Source: Clostridia bacterium (lineage in GTDB: Bacteria; Bacillota; Clostridia; Peptostreptococcales; Acidaminobacteraceae). Taken from it: DNA of 64,000 bases. The translations under genes and the position numbers were made by a program. How positions within the stretch are numbered: the first letter of the stretch is position 1; every line of letters begins with the position of its first letter. The stretch spans positions 62,001 to 126,000 of the forward strand of contig JAGYOH010000006.1 in NCBI GenBank assembly GCA_018399635.1, written 5' to 3'. Shown piece by piece: positions 8,056 through 17,448 of this stretch. The notes under the pieces are model-generated. The model had not been told where the DNA came from and made no database searches. It saw only the letters and a program-made list of their open reading frames with translations.

Positions 8056-9742
8056 GAGCTTGATCTCCTATGGGGATTTCGATTCTGACAGTGGTGCCCT
8101 CGTAGGGTTTGCTGAAAATCCGGAGTCCTCTATTCTCCCCGTAAATCGTCTTGAGCCGCTTGTGGGTGTTGATGATGCCCACAGAACTTCTGGAATAGGT
8201 ATCGGTGAGGAGCTTTTCAATGGTGTCCTTACGCATGCCGATTCCGTTGTCGGTCACCTCGATGACGAGATTTTCGCCGTCCTCCTTGAAGAGGATGATG
8301 ATTTTTCCCTTTTCCCTTGAAGAGAAAATGCCGTGCTTGATGCTGTTTTCAACCAGGGGCTGGACGATAATGGGGGGAACCTTCAGATTGAGATTGGCAC
8401 TGATTTGAAACTCGATTTCAAGGTTGTCCTGGTAGCGGGCCTTTTCAATTTCCAGGTAGGACTTGACCTGGTTGAGCTCCTTCTCCAGGGTGACCTCCTC
8501 CTCCATCAGAGTGAGGTTGTGTCTGAAATAGTCTGCCAGGTTCACCAGCTGGCGCCTGGCGTTGTCGGGATCGATTCTGACCAGGGAATTGATGGTGTTG
8601 AGGGCATTGAAGAGGAAGTGGGGATTGATCTGGGCCTGCAGGGCCTTGAGCTCGGTCATGGCCAGGAGCTTCGTCTGATTTTCAAGTTTACTGAGTTCGA
8701 GCTGGGTGGAAAATAGCGAGGCGAGGCCCAGGACCAGTTCGAGATCGACCTGGCGGATATCGGCTTTTTTGGCGTTGTAGAACTTCAGGGTGCCGATGGT
8801 CTGGTTGTTGACCTTCAGGGGGGCGATCACCGCCGCCTGCAGGGTGCAGTGGCTTTGGTCACAACCGATATCGGCCTTGTCCAGGGCGATTTTGTAGGTG
8901 CCGGTCTGGATGACCTCCCGTGTCAGGCTGGTATGGATGGGATCATTGGTCAGATGGTGGTCGCTGGAAGCCCCGTAATGGGCGAGAATCCTTTCAGTGT
9001 CCGTGATGGCGATGGCGTCCACCTTGGCCACCTCATGGATGATCCGGGTGGTCTTCTCGGCGGCTTCAACCGTGAGACCCTTGCTGAGGAAGGGCAGGGT
9101 CTTGTTGGCGATCTTGAGGGCCATCTGAGCCCTGAATGCCGCCTGGGCGTCGTTTTGTCTTTTGATATTTTCGATGATGGCCACAATGATGGCGATTCCC
9201 ACCGAATTGATCACGATCATGGGAAAGGCGATGATTTCCACCAGGGCGAAGGCGTCGGCCAGGGGACGGGCGGTCAGAATGATGATGACCATCTGGAGAA
9301 ATTCTGTGACAAGCCCGACGACAAAGGCAAAAGGCACCTTGATGTCCGACTTGTAAAAGGCGTGACTGAGCAGACCGGCGACCAGTCCTTCAACCAGGGT
9401 GGAGAGACCGCAGGAAAAAGCGGTGAAACCGCCGATATCCATCAAAAATCGATGGCCGCCGGCGATGAGTCCCGACAGAATGCCCACCAGGGGACCGCCG
9501 ATGAGTCCGCCGATGACGACACCGATGACCCGGTTGTTCACAATGGCGCCCATATAGGGGATGCCGCTGTAGGTTCCGATGATTCCGATGATTCCAAAAT
9601 AGATGGACATGAGAATTTTCTCTTTGAAATGAAAAGTCTCGCTGTTCAGGGTCTTGCTGAAGACCCGGGTATTGGAAAACAGATAGGAAATGACAATGAT
9701 GATGGAAACCTTGGAGAGCAGTTCCCAGAAAAGTGCAACCAA
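8048..9742 (-). CDS. LytS-type sensor histidine kinase
   Basis: This 564-residue sensor kinase begins with about five to six TM segments of the 5TM-5TMR_LYT type (residues 1-190, including GVVIGGLIGGPLVGILSGL). A GAF domain follows (about 210-345; note CDQSHCTL). The His_kinase dimerisation motif QINPHFLFNALNTI holds the phospho-acceptor His near residue 370. An HATPase domain follows with NSIKHG and DNGIGM boxes. This is the architecture of LytS, BtsS and YpdA. It is co-transcribed with the LytTR regulator and points away from the Tm-1-like operon. The membrane part is the likely ligand sensor. Confidence 0.9.
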   Translation of the reverse strand: MVALFWELLSKVSIIIVISYLFSNTRVFSKTLNSETFHFKEKILMSIYFGIIGIIGTYSGIPYMGAIVNNRVIGVVIGGLIGGPLVGILSGLIAGGHRFLMDIGGFTAFSCGLSTLVEGLVAGLLSHAFYKSDIKVPFAFVVGLVTEFLQMVIIILTARPLADAFALVEIIAFPMIVINSVGIAIIVAIIENIKRQNDAQAAFRAQMALKIANKTLPFLSKGLTVEAAEKTTRIIHEVAKVDAIAITDTERILAHYGASSDHHLTNDPIHTSLTREVIQTGTYKIALDKADIGCDQSHCTLQAAVIAPLKVNNQTIGTLKFYNAKKADIRQVDLELVLGLASLFSTQLELSKLENQTKLLAMTELKALQAQINPHFLFNALNTINSLVRIDPDNARRQLVNLADYFRHNLTLMEEEVTLEKELNQVKSYLEIEKARYQDNLEIEFQISANLNLKVPPIIVQPLVENSIKHGIFSSREKGKIIILFKEDGENLVIEVTDNGIGMRKDTIEKLLTDTYSRSSVGIINTHKRLKTIYGENRGLRIFSKPYEGTTVRIEIPIGDQAHV

Positions 9743-9814
9743 AAAATCACCTCATTTACTATAGAATACCTTAAATGGCAGAGAAAATGGAACAAAAATA
9801 TTTAAGTGCTGGGA

Positions 9815-9835
9815 CTTGTTGGTATATATAACAAG
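9815..9835. promoter_or_regulatory. inverted repeat in the divergent promoter region
   Basis: CTTGTT-N9-AACAAG is centred on a TATATATAA stretch that could be the -10 of the Tm-1-like operon starting at 9871. The position suggests an operator for an unidentified regulator. Confidence 0.4.
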
Positions 9836-9870
9836 GAACGGATTCAAGTCAAAATTGAAAGGGGATTGTC

Positions 9871-11100
9871 ATGGAAAAATGCATCGCGATCATCGGCACC
9901 TTGGATACCAAGGGGCATGAATTCAGGTTCATCAAGGATGTAATCGAGGGGAACGGTCTCAAGACCCTGGTGATTGACACCGGAGTCATGGGGGAACCGG
10001 TTTTCCAGGCGGATATCGCCAGGGAGACGGTGGCCGGGGCGGGAGGAAAAGACCTTGAGGTCCTGCGCCGCAACAACCACCGGGGGGAAGCCATCGACGT
10101 GATGATGAAGGGGGCCAGGCGGGTTCTTGAGGAGCTTCATCAGTCTGGCAGAATTCAGGGAGTCATCAGCATGGGGGGTTCGGCGGGCACTACCATCGGC
10201 TCCTACGCCATGCAGGGGATGCCGGTGGGATTTCCCAAAATGATGGTTTCCACGGTGGCCTCGGGAGATACCAGTCCCTATGTGGATGTGAAGGACATCA
10301 CCATGATGTATTCCGTCGTGGATATCTCCGGCATCAACAGCCTTTCCAAGGTCATTCTCAGCAACGCGGCCGACGGCATCTCGGGGATGGTTCTTCTGGC
10401 CAAGGAGATTCCAATGGAAGAAAAGCCCTTGCTGGCGGCCACCATGTTCGGCGTCACGACGCCGGCGGTCACCACGGCCCGGGAGTTCCTTGAGGCCAGA
10501 GGATTCGAGGTCCTGGTCTTTCATGCCACCGGATCCGGCGGGCGGGCCATGGAGAGCCTTATCGAAGCCGGCTATATCAAAGGGGTGCTGGACCTCACCA
10601 CGACGGAGTGGTGCGATGAGTTGATGGGAGGCGTTCTAGGCGCCGGACCCCACCGGTTGGAGGCGGCTGGGAAAATGGGCATTCCCCAGGTGGTTTCCAC
10701 CGGCGCCCTGGACATGGTGAATTTCGGTCCCATGGCCTCGGTCCCGGACCAGTACAAAGACAGGAACCTTTACAAGCACAACGCCACCATCACCCTGATG
10801 CGGACCACACCGGAGGAGAACCGCCGGCTGGGTGAGGTCATTGCCGGGAAGCTGAACGGAGCCGGGGGAAAAACAGCCCTCTATCTTCCCTTGAAGGGGG
10901 TCTCCATGATCGACGTCCCGGGTCAGCCCTTTCATGACCCCGAGGCGGACCAGGTGCTTTTTGACACCTTGAAGGCCGGGGTGGACCAGAAAAAAGTTGA
11001 AATCGTGGCCCTGGACACGGATATCAATGACCCGGATTTCGCCATCGCCATGGCGAAGAGGCTGGTTGAAATGATGGAGGGACAAGCCAATGAGAATTGA
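9871..11100 (+). CDS. Tm-1-like ATP-binding domain protein (UPF0261 family)
   Basis: This 409-residue cytoplasmic protein belongs to the UPF0261/Tm-1-like family, named after the tomato virus-resistance protein with a related N-terminal domain. Typical elements are the opening [14 protein letters not shown], the glycine-rich [16 protein letters not shown] near residue 105, the [16 protein letters not shown] block that starts the second half, and the end motif TDINDPDFA. The biochemical role is not established. It overlaps the following TIM-barrel gene by 11 bases; in fungi the two modules are fused, so they very likely act together. The ATG follows AAAGGGGA with good spacing. Confidence 0.85.
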   Translation: MEKCIAIIGTLDTKGHEFRFIKDVIEGNGLKTLVIDTGVMGEPVFQADIARETVAGAGGKDLEVLRRNNHRGEAIDVMMKGARRVLEELHQSGRIQGVISMGGSAGTTIGSYAMQGMPVGFPKMMVSTVASGDTSPYVDVKDITMMYSVVDISGINSLSKVILSNAADGISGMVLLAKEIPMEEKPLLAATMFGVTTPAVTTAREFLEARGFEVLVFHATGSGGRAMESLIEAGYIKGVLDLTTTEWCDELMGGVLGAGPHRLEAAGKMGIPQVVSTGALDMVNFGPMASVPDQYKDRNLYKHNATITLMRTTPEENRRLGEVIAGKLNGAGGKTALYLPLKGVSMIDVPGQPFHDPEADQVLFDTLKAGVDQKKVEIVALDTDINDPDFAIAMAKRLVEMMEGQANEN

Positions 11101-11917
11101 TCGCAGTGATGCCTTGAGGCGTTTAAGGGAACAGATCGACCAGGGAGTCGCCGTGATCGGCGCCGGCGCCGGTACCGGGATTTCGGCCAAGTCCGCCGAG
11201 GCTGGCGGCGTGGACATGATCATCATCTACAATTCAGGTCGCTACCGCATGGCGGGAAGAGGGTCTCTGGCGGGGCTGATGCCCTACGGCGACGCCAATG
11301 AAATCGTGGTGGACATGGCCAGGGAGGTCCTGACGGTGGTGAAGGACACGCCGGTTCTGGCGGGGGTCTGCGGCACGGACCCCTTCAGGGATATGGCCCA
11401 CTTCCTGCAGGAACTCAAGTCTCTGGGTTTCACCGGTGTCCAGAACTTCCCCACCGTGGGTTTGATCGATGGTGTATTCAGAGCGAATCTCGAGGAGACC
11501 GGCATGGGATACGACAAGGAAGTGGCGATGATTCAACAGGCCCATGAGCTGGGCCTGTTGACCACCCCCTATGTCTTCAATGAAGAAGACGCCGTCAAAA
11601 TGGCCCGGGCCGGCGCTGATGTGCTGGTGGCCCACATGGGACTCACCACCAAGGGGACCATCGGAGCCACCACTGCCCTGACCCTGGATGACGCCGTTGA
11701 AAGAATCCAGAAAATCGCCGATGCCGGCAGAGGGGTGAATCCGGACATCATGGTCATCTGTCATGGCGGGCCGGTGGCGGAGCCGGAGGATGCGGCCTAC
11801 GTGCTGGAGCGAACCAAGGGGGTCATCGGCTTCTTCGGCGCCTCCAGCGTGGAACGACTGCCTACCGAGGTGGCGATCAAGAATCAGGTGAAGGCCTTCA
11901 AAAATATCTCCGTGTGA
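11090..11917 (+). CDS. phosphoenolpyruvate hydrolase family / TIM-barrel partner of the Tm-1-like protein
   Basis: This 275-residue enzyme has the predicted TIM-barrel fold of PF09370 (TIM-barrel signal transduction, also annotated phosphoenolpyruvate hydrolase family). Indicators are [19 protein letters not shown] near the N-terminus, [42 protein letters not shown] and the C-terminal [11 protein letters not shown]. The family resembles phosphoenolpyruvate mutase-like and isocitrate lyase-like barrels, but its reaction is unproven. The start lies inside the end of the UPF0261 gene, so the pair is translationally coupled. A strong terminator follows. Substrate and pathway cannot be stated. Confidence 0.82.
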   Translation: MRIDRSDALRRLREQIDQGVAVIGAGAGTGISAKSAEAGGVDMIIIYNSGRYRMAGRGSLAGLMPYGDANEIVVDMAREVLTVVKDTPVLAGVCGTDPFRDMAHFLQELKSLGFTGVQNFPTVGLIDGVFRANLEETGMGYDKEVAMIQQAHELGLLTTPYVFNEEDAVKMARAGADVLVAHMGLTTKGTIGATTALTLDDAVERIQKIADAGRGVNPDIMVICHGGPVAEPEDAAYVLERTKGVIGFFGASSVERLPTEVAIKNQVKAFKNISV

Positions 11918-11926
11918 GTTTGCAAC

Positions 11927-11958
11927 AAAAAACCCCTGGTCTTGTCAACCAGGGGTTT
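11927..11958. terminator. bidirectional terminator between convergent genes
   Basis: AAACCCCTGGT and ACCAGGGGTTT form an 11 bp stem with U-rich flanks on both sides. It serves the plus-strand operon ending at 11917 and the minus-strand gene ending at 11961. Confidence 0.88.
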
Positions 11959-11960
11959 TG

Positions 11961-12323
11961 CTATTGGCTCAGCTTGTTGAGAATCAGATTCTTTCCTCCG
12001 ATGCTGATGTTCTCGGCCTCGATGAGGAGGGACTTGTCCCTGAGATCCAATGAGAAGTTGGGGACAGAGAAGATTTCCTCGAATTCATCCTCGGAGGACA
12101 CGAATTCCACAAAGCCCTCCTCGTAAAACTCGATGGAGCCCACTTCCTTGTCATCGGAGAGGGGAAGGTCGTCCTCGACGTATAAAAAGGACCGGACCCC
12201 GGAGAATTCGATGGGTGCAAGGTCGTTGAACTGCAATTTGATTTTCTGCTGGTTGACGGAAATATCGATCTGGTGGATCTTCTGATTCTTATATGAGGTT
12301 AAGAGAGAGCCCAGTTTATTCAT
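11961..12323 (-). CDS. small hypothetical protein
   Basis: This 120-residue acidic, predicted soluble protein is not recognisable to me. The sequence alternates charged and beta-prone stretches (IKLQFNDLAPIEFSG, VEFVSSEDEFEEIF), suggesting a small beta fold. The ATG at 12323 is chosen because AAAGGAGAA lies at correct distance upstream; the frame opens further up but lacks a ribosome site. It is monocistronic and convergent with the TIM-barrel gene. Confidence 0.55.
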   Translation of the reverse strand: MNKLGSLLTSYKNQKIHQIDISVNQQKIKLQFNDLAPIEFSGVRSFLYVEDDLPLSDDKEVGSIEFYEEGFVEFVSSEDEFEEIFSVPNFSLDLRDKSLLIEAENISIGGKNLILNKLSQ

Positions 12324-12411
12324 GAGGCACGGTTCTCCTTTCAGATTCTCGTGTGTTTGTTTATTATTATCACAAAGCGGTGGCAATTACAACACCCTGC
12401 CAAGAAATATT

Positions 12412-12440
12412 TTGAATTGTGAAAAGGGTTGTTGTATAAT
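12412..12440 (+). promoter_or_regulatory. metG operon promoter
   Basis: TTGAAT and a perfect TATAAT are separated by 17 bases just ahead of the T-box leader. Confidence 0.7.
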
Positions 12441-12446
12441 GGCCTA

Positions 12447-12710
12447 AAGCGATGAAGAGAAGAGTAGATTGTTTCAAGGTGATAGAGAGCCTGGGAAGGG
12501 TGGAAACCGGGCACTGAGAATGATTGAAGATGGCCTCTGAGCAGAGTGGATGAGCCTCTCTACCGGCAAATCCCTACGGTTGAGTGACCCCGTTATCGGT
12601 ACAGTGTCGTAAACACAAAGAGGCTTTCAGAGGAATCTGAGAGTGAATTAGGGTGGTACCGCGAATAGCTTCGCCCCTAGGGCTGAAGGTATTTTTTTAT
12701 TTTTTGCAAA
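12447..12710 (+). promoter_or_regulatory. T-box leader, methionine specific
   Basis: The leader has the conserved T-box AGGGTGGTACCGCG (12650-12663), which pairs with the acceptor end of uncharged tRNA, and a Stem I with GGCCTCTGAGC after the specifier. An ATG at 12530-12532 in the expected specifier position matches methionine and the downstream metG. A terminator stem (TTCGCCC / GGGCTGAA with one bulge) and a T-rich run to 12705 follow. Uncharged tRNA-Met should favour the antiterminator and raise expression of metG and probably tatD-rnmV-rsmA. Confidence 0.92.
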
Positions 12711-12723
12711 GAGGTGATTAGAA

Positions 12724-14634
12724 ATGAGCAAAGGAACCTATTATTTGTCAACCCCCATTTATTATCCCAGTTCAAAGCTGCATATCGGCCATACCTATAC
12801 CACGGTGGCGGCGGACGTGCTTGCCCGGATCAAAAGGGCCCAGGGCTATGAGGTCATGTTCATGACCGGCACTGATGAACACGGGGAAAAGATACTCAAC
12901 GTGGCCAAGGGAAAAGGATTGGAGCCCAAGGTGTATCTCGACCAGGTGGTCTCTGAAATCAAGGACCTCTGGGAAACCATGGAGATTTCCTACGATCACT
13001 TCATCCGTACGACGGACGAATACCATGAAAAGGCCGTACAGGAGATCTTTCAAAGGCTTTACGACAAGGGGGACATCTACAAGGGGGAGTACGAGGGCTG
13101 GTACTGCACACCCTGCGAGTCCTTCTGGACGGAATCCCAGCTCAAGGAGGGTCGTTGTCCGGACTGCGGCCGCGAAGTGGATAAAACCAAGGAAGAGACC
13201 TATTTCTTCAGACTGTCCAAATACCAGGATCGGCTCCAGAAACTTCTGGAGGAGACGGATTTTCTCCTGCCGAGAAGCCGGGTGAATGAGATGATCAACA
13301 ATTTCATCAAACCGGGGCTGGAGGATCTTTCCGTGAGTCGCACCAGCTTTGACTGGGGCATCAAGGTGCCCTTTGACGACAAGCATGTCATTTACGTGTG
13401 GATCGATGCCCTGAGCAACTACATCACCGGCCTTGGTTACCCTGAGGACAAGGGGGGGCTCTATGAAAAATTCTGGCCCGCCGACGTGCATTTTGTCGGG
13501 AAAGAAATCGTCCGCTTCCACACCATCATCTGGCCGGCGATTCTCATGGCCCTGGATGAGCCGGTGCCCAAAAGAGTATTCGGCCACGGCTGGATTCTTC
13601 TGGAGGGAGGCAAGATTTCCAAATCCAAGGGCAATGTGGTGGACCCGGTGGTCCTCATCGAGCGCTATGGCGTGGATGCCCTCAAGTACTTTCTGATGAG
13701 GGAATACACCTTTGGTCAGGACGGCCTCTTCACCAATGAAGTCCTGCTCAACCGGCTGAACTCCGACCTTGCCAACGACCTGGGCAATCTGGTCAGCCGG
13801 ACCATCGCCATGATCAAGAAATACAACGGCGGCACCATCGAAAAATCCGATTTTGTCACGTCTTTTGATGAAGGGTTGAAGCATCTGGGCACCGGCACCA
13901 AGGAAAAAGTGGCCGCCCATATCGATGAGATGGCCTTCAGTCACGGTCTGGAGGAAATCTGGAAATTCGTCGCCAGAACCAATAAATATATTGATGAAAC
14001 CACCCCCTGGATCGTGGCAAAGGATGAAAGCCGCAAAGCGGAGCTCAGGACCATTCTCTACAATCTGGCGGAGAGCATCCGGATCATCAGCGGTCTCATC
14101 AACCCCTTCATGCCTCATACCGCGGAGAAAATCTTCAAGGCCTTCAATATGGCGGAGGAACTCAAAGAATGGGATGCCACCACCACCTTCGGCCTGCTGC
14201 CTGACCAGACCAGGGTCAATGATCTCGAGGCGCTTTTCCCGAGGATTGACGTGGCGGAGGAATTGAAATACCTGAACAGCCTCAGCCAGCCCCAGGAGGA
14301 GAAAATCGAATTCAAGGAAGAAGTGACCATTGACGATTTCGACAGACTTGATCTCAGAGTGGCCAGGATCATTGGTGTAGAAAAGCATCCCAAGGCGGAC
14401 CGGTTGCTGGTCATCCAGCTGGAGGTGGGCAATACCAGGAGACAGGTGGTCTCCGGCATTGCCGAGCATTTCGAACCCGAAGCCCTGATCGGCCGGCAGG
14501 TGATTCTGGTCGCGAACCTGAAACCGGTCAAACTCAGAGGGATTGAAAGCCAGGGAATGATTCTGGCGGCAAGCCACGACAAGGCCCTCAAACTACTGAC
14601 TGCAGATATTGAATCCGGAACCCCGGTCACTTAA
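12724..14634 (+). CDS. metG: methionyl-tRNA synthetase
   Basis: This 636-residue class I synthetase charges tRNA-Met. HIGH is at residues 20-23 (KLHIGHTYTT) and KMSKS appears as KISKSKGNVV near residue 298. A zinc knuckle is formed by CTPC and CPDC around residues 127-147. The anticodon-binding helical domain follows, and the last ~110 residues are an EMAP/Trbp111-type tRNA-binding OB fold (FDRLDLRVARIIGVEKHPKADRLL) used for dimerisation. The length matches Bacillus-type MetS. It is the first gene behind a methionine T-box and is followed within 11 bases by tatD, an order also found near the origin in Bacillus. Confidence 0.97.
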   Translation: MSKGTYYLSTPIYYPSSKLHIGHTYTTVAADVLARIKRAQGYEVMFMTGTDEHGEKILNVAKGKGLEPKVYLDQVVSEIKDLWETMEISYDHFIRTTDEYHEKAVQEIFQRLYDKGDIYKGEYEGWYCTPCESFWTESQLKEGRCPDCGREVDKTKEETYFFRLSKYQDRLQKLLEETDFLLPRSRVNEMINNFIKPGLEDLSVSRTSFDWGIKVPFDDKHVIYVWIDALSNYITGLGYPEDKGGLYEKFWPADVHFVGKEIVRFHTIIWPAILMALDEPVPKRVFGHGWILLEGGKISKSKGNVVDPVVLIERYGVDALKYFLMREYTFGQDGLFTNEVLLNRLNSDLANDLGNLVSRTIAMIKKYNGGTIEKSDFVTSFDEGLKHLGTGTKEKVAAHIDEMAFSHGLEEIWKFVARTNKYIDETTPWIVAKDESRKAELRTILYNLAESIRIISGLINPFMPHTAEKIFKAFNMAEELKEWDATTTFGLLPDQTRVNDLEALFPRIDVAEELKYLNSLSQPQEEKIEFKEEVTIDDFDRLDLRVARIIGVEKHPKADRLLVIQLEVGNTRRQVVSGIAEHFEPEALIGRQVILVANLKPVKLRGIESQGMILAASHDKALKLLTADIESGTPVT

Positions 14635-14644
14635 AGGAGCCGCT

Positions 14645-15412
14645 ATGTTATTTGATTCTCATGCCCATATCAATGATCCCCGTTTTGACGGGGATCGCCA
14701 TGAAATGATTCAAAGGGCCCTTGAGGGAGGGGTGAAGTGGATCCTGGTCCCGGGAGCCTCCCTGGAGTCCTCGGTTTCCGGCGTCGCCCTGACCAAGGCC
14801 TACGAGTTTGTTTATGCCGCCGTGGGGGTCCATCCCCATGAGGCCAAAACCATGGATGACATGACCCTGGAAATGATCAGAGGCCTGGCCAAAAGTCCCA
14901 AGGTGAGGGCCATAGGAGAAATCGGACTGGATTTCTACTATGATTTTTCTCCCAGGGAAATCCAGAGGATCTGGTTCAAACGCCAGATTCAACTGGCGAG
15001 GAGCCTTGATCTGCCGGTGATCATCCATGACCGGGACGCCCATCAGGAGGTTTTTGACATGCTTGTGGCCCATGGAGCCTTTGACCACGGGGTCATCATG
15101 CACTGCTTCTCCGGTAGCAGGGAGCTTGCCCTGGATTACGTCAAAAAAGGCGCCTACATTTCCCTGGCGGGACCGGTGACCTTCAAAAACGCCAGGAAGG
15201 CCAGGGAAGTCGCCCTGGCGGTGCCCCTGGACCGCCTCCTGATTGAAACCGACAGTCCCTATCTGACGCCGGAACCCTTCAGGGGCAGGAGGAACGAACC
15301 GGACTATGTGCGCTTTGTCGCCATGGCCATTGCGGGAATCAAGGGCATATCCTTTGATGAACTCGGGGAAGCGACGGTGACGAATACCAAAAGAGCCCTG
15401 GGTATCAGGTGA
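14645..15412 (+). CDS. tatD: TatD family metal-dependent hydrolase / DNase
   Basis: This 255-residue TIM-barrel metallohydrolase of the TatD family has 3'-5' exonuclease activity in characterised members. Metal ligands appear as DSHAHIND at the start, GEIGLDFYY near residue 93, VIIHDRDA and MHCFSG in the middle, and ETDSPYLTPEPFRG near residue 201. The ATG at 14645 follows AAAGGAGC, and a longer open frame upstream has no ribosome site and overlaps metG. It lies in the metG-tatD-rnmV-rsmA operon. Confidence 0.93.
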   Translation: MLFDSHAHINDPRFDGDRHEMIQRALEGGVKWILVPGASLESSVSGVALTKAYEFVYAAVGVHPHEAKTMDDMTLEMIRGLAKSPKVRAIGEIGLDFYYDFSPREIQRIWFKRQIQLARSLDLPVIIHDRDAHQEVFDMLVAHGAFDHGVIMHCFSGSRELALDYVKKGAYISLAGPVTFKNARKAREVALAVPLDRLLIETDSPYLTPEPFRGRRNEPDYVRFVAMAIAGIKGISFDELGEATVTNTKRALGIR

Positions 15413-15416
15413 AAAA

Positions 15417-15962
15417 ATGAAGGAAAAAATCAGAGAAATCATTGTGGTTGAGGGTCGGGATGACCAGATCAACCTCAAACAATACGTGGAGGCGGAAATC
15501 ATCGTCACCCATGGCTACGGCATTCGTCCGGAAACCTTTGAGAGAATTCGCCTGGCAGCGGCGAAGAAGGGGATCATCATCTTCACGGATCCTGATTTTG
15601 CCGGGGAAGCCATCAGAAAACGGATCAATGAGAGGGTCCAGGGGGCCAAGCACGCCTTTATTTCGGTAGAAGAGGCCACCCGGGAAGAGGACATCGGCGT
15701 GGAGAACGCCTCGGAAGAGGCGATTCTGAGGGCTTTGCGAAGGGTGAGAACCTTTGAGGAGGACCGGGACCCCCTGTTTTCCAAGGGGGATCTCATGGAC
15801 GCCGGCCTTGTCGGCGAGGCCGATTCCGCCCGCAGACGCGACCGGCTGGGCCGGTACCTGGGGGTCGGTTATGCCAACGGCAAGCAGTTTTTATACCGGC
15901 TCAATCACTACGGAATCACCAGGGAGGAATTCGCCCGAGGCCTGGAAGAATTGGAGAAATGA
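15417..15962 (+). CDS. rnmV: ribonuclease M5
   Basis: This 181-residue Toprim nuclease performs the final maturation of 5S rRNA in Firmicutes. The Toprim glutamate is in IIVVEGRDDQINLK, and the DPD-type acidic pair is in IIIFTDPDFAGEAIRKRI. DIGVENASEEAI is the family block after the Toprim domain. The start lies four bases after the tatD stop and the stop almost abuts rsmA, matching the conserved rnmV-rsmA pair. Confidence 0.93.
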   Translation: MKEKIREIIVVEGRDDQINLKQYVEAEIIVTHGYGIRPETFERIRLAAAKKGIIIFTDPDFAGEAIRKRINERVQGAKHAFISVEEATREEDIGVENASEEAILRALRRVRTFEEDRDPLFSKGDLMDAGLVGEADSARRRDRLGRYLGVGYANGKQFLYRLNHYGITREEFARGLEELEK

Positions 15963-15963
15963 T

Positions 15964-16827
15964 ATGAAAAAGGTATCCCTTTCAGAAAAAATCAAAGAAA
16001 TCACCCTGGCTCACGGTTTCAGAATGTCGAAATCCCTTGGTCAGAATTTTTTGAAGGACCCCGAGGTTCTGGCGAATATCATCCAGGCCGCCCATCTGAA
16101 GACTGAGGACACGGTGGTGGAGGTGGGTCCCGGCATAGGGGTCATGACCCAGGCCATCGCCCGTGAGGCCGGACGGGTAGTGGCCATCGAGATCGACAAG
16201 GGCCTGATTCCGATTCTGGAAGAAACCCTGGAGGCCTATCCCGGTGTTGAAATCATCCATGAAGATATTCTCAAGGTGAACCTCGAGGAACTTCAGGGTC
16301 GCTGTTTTCCCGGAATCGCGCCAAAAGTCATCGCGAATCTTCCCTATTACATCACCACTCCCATCATCATGCATTTTTTGGAGTCCGCCATGAGCTTTCA
16401 ATCCATGATCGTCATGATGCAGAGGGAGGTGGCGGACCGGATCATGTCGGGACCGGGACACAAGACCTATGGGACGATTTCCGTAGCGGTGCAGTATTAC
16501 ACCAGGGTGGAGAAGGTGATGGAGGTTCCCAGGGGCGCCTTCCTGCCGGAACCCAAGGTGGATTCCATGGTGATCAGGCTGACGCCCCACCCGGTACCTC
16601 CGGTGGCACTCGATGACCACGACCATTTTTTCAGAACCATCAAGGCGGCCTTCAGTACCAGGAGAAAAACCCTTCTCAACGCCCTCAGCAACCATTTTGA
16701 CAAGGCCCTGGTGGCCAGGGCCCTGACGGAAGCCGGAATCGATCCTGTCAGAAGGGGAGAAACCCTGAGCATTGAGGAGTTCGCCCGCCTGAGCAACAGC
16801 CTTTATCGCATCAAAAAATCGTCCTAG
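15964..16827 (+). CDS. rsmA: 16S rRNA (adenine1518/1519-N6)-dimethyltransferase
   Basis: This 287-residue KsgA/RsmA enzyme dimethylates two adjacent adenines near the 3' end of 16S rRNA. The first region is KSLGQNFLKDPEVLANII. The SAM-binding motif I is VVEVGPGIGVMTQAIA, and the catalytic motif IV is ANLPYYITTPI. The C-terminal helical domain contains FFRTIKAAFSTRRKTLLNAL. The ATG at 15964 immediately follows the rnmV stop. Its stop codon is embedded in the terminator shared with recU. Confidence 0.95.
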   Translation: MKKVSLSEKIKEITLAHGFRMSKSLGQNFLKDPEVLANIIQAAHLKTEDTVVEVGPGIGVMTQAIAREAGRVVAIEIDKGLIPILEETLEAYPGVEIIHEDILKVNLEELQGRCFPGIAPKVIANLPYYITTPIIMHFLESAMSFQSMIVMMQREVADRIMSGPGHKTYGTISVAVQYYTRVEKVMEVPRGAFLPEPKVDSMVIRLTPHPVPPVALDDHDHFFRTIKAAFSTRRKTLLNALSNHFDKALVARALTEAGIDPVRRGETLSIEEFARLSNSLYRIKKSS

Positions 16828-16841
16828 AGGGACGATTTTTT
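16813..16841. terminator. bidirectional terminator containing both stop codons
   Basis: AAAAATCGTCC and GGACGATTTTT form an 11 bp stem. The loop CTAGAG carries the TAG of rsmA on the plus strand and of recU on the minus strand. Confidence 0.9.
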
Positions 16842-17363
16842 ATATGTGAGGTATTCGTTGAGCACCGGCAGGTAATTCAGAATTCCGGCGACTTCCCTCC
16901 GGATCCTGAAACGGGGTTCCATGGCCGTGTAGGGGATGGACCGCCGCCCCTTGTTTTTGGAAGCGGTGAAATAGGCCTCGATCTGTTCAAAGGGAATCAG
17001 ATAGTATTCGTCACAGAATTTGAAGTGAACGATGATGAAGGCAAGACCGCCCTGGTAGGTGAAATCCTTCATGTAGGTCACCTGGTGCTCGTGGATATTG
17101 TAAAGGGGGAGGTTCTTGAGATCGGTCTCCTTGGCATCGAAGGCCACGGGAATCCCCTGGACGATGCCGATGAAGTCCACGGTGGACTTTTTTTCAAAAA
17201 AACCCTTGGTGATCATTCCCCCCTGATCGATTTCCACCACCTTGATGGGTGTGCTGGCCTTGTCGATGAGGGCATACAGATGGTTCTTGTAATATTCATT
17301 GGTCAGGAGGAGCAGATCCTCCAGGGCATCTCCCCGATGACCTCTTGTTCGCCAAACCGTCAT
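16824..17363 (-). CDS. recU: Holliday junction resolvase RecU
   Basis: This 179-residue nuclease belongs to the RecU family, which resolves recombination intermediates in Firmicutes. The catalytic core is KSTVDFIGIVQG then VAFDAKETD (about residues 60-85), with the conserved Asp and Glu. The stretch HQVTYMKDFTYQGGLAFIIVHF is also typical. A longer open frame exists upstream, but the ATG at 17363 has GAGGTG at good distance and gives normal family length. It is convergent with rsmA and is not linked here to a penicillin-binding protein gene, unlike in Bacillus. Confidence 0.9.
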   Translation of the reverse strand: MTVWRTRGHRGDALEDLLLLTNEYYKNHLYALIDKASTPIKVVEIDQGGMITKGFFEKKSTVDFIGIVQGIPVAFDAKETDLKNLPLYNIHEHQVTYMKDFTYQGGLAFIIVHFKFCDEYYLIPFEQIEAYFTASKNKGRRSIPYTAMEPRFRIRREVAGILNYLPVLNEYLTYKKSSL

Positions 17364-17381
17364 GATTTCACCTCTTGATTC

Positions 17382-17411
17382 AATATACCATACCCGGGCC
17401 GGGATTGTGAA
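17382..17411 (-). promoter_or_regulatory. recU promoter
   Basis: On the minus strand TTCACA and TATATT are separated by 18 bases, about 20 bases upstream of the recU start. Confidence 0.45.
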
Positions 17412-17448
17412 TACAACTGTTGATACTCTGTGCACATGGCGGGTAAAC

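Noticed and set aside
12772-14577. Long open frame on the minus strand opposite metG (about 600 codons).
   Set aside because: It is a mirror effect of GC-biased third positions in metG. It has no ribosome site or recognisable domain, and metG itself is certain.
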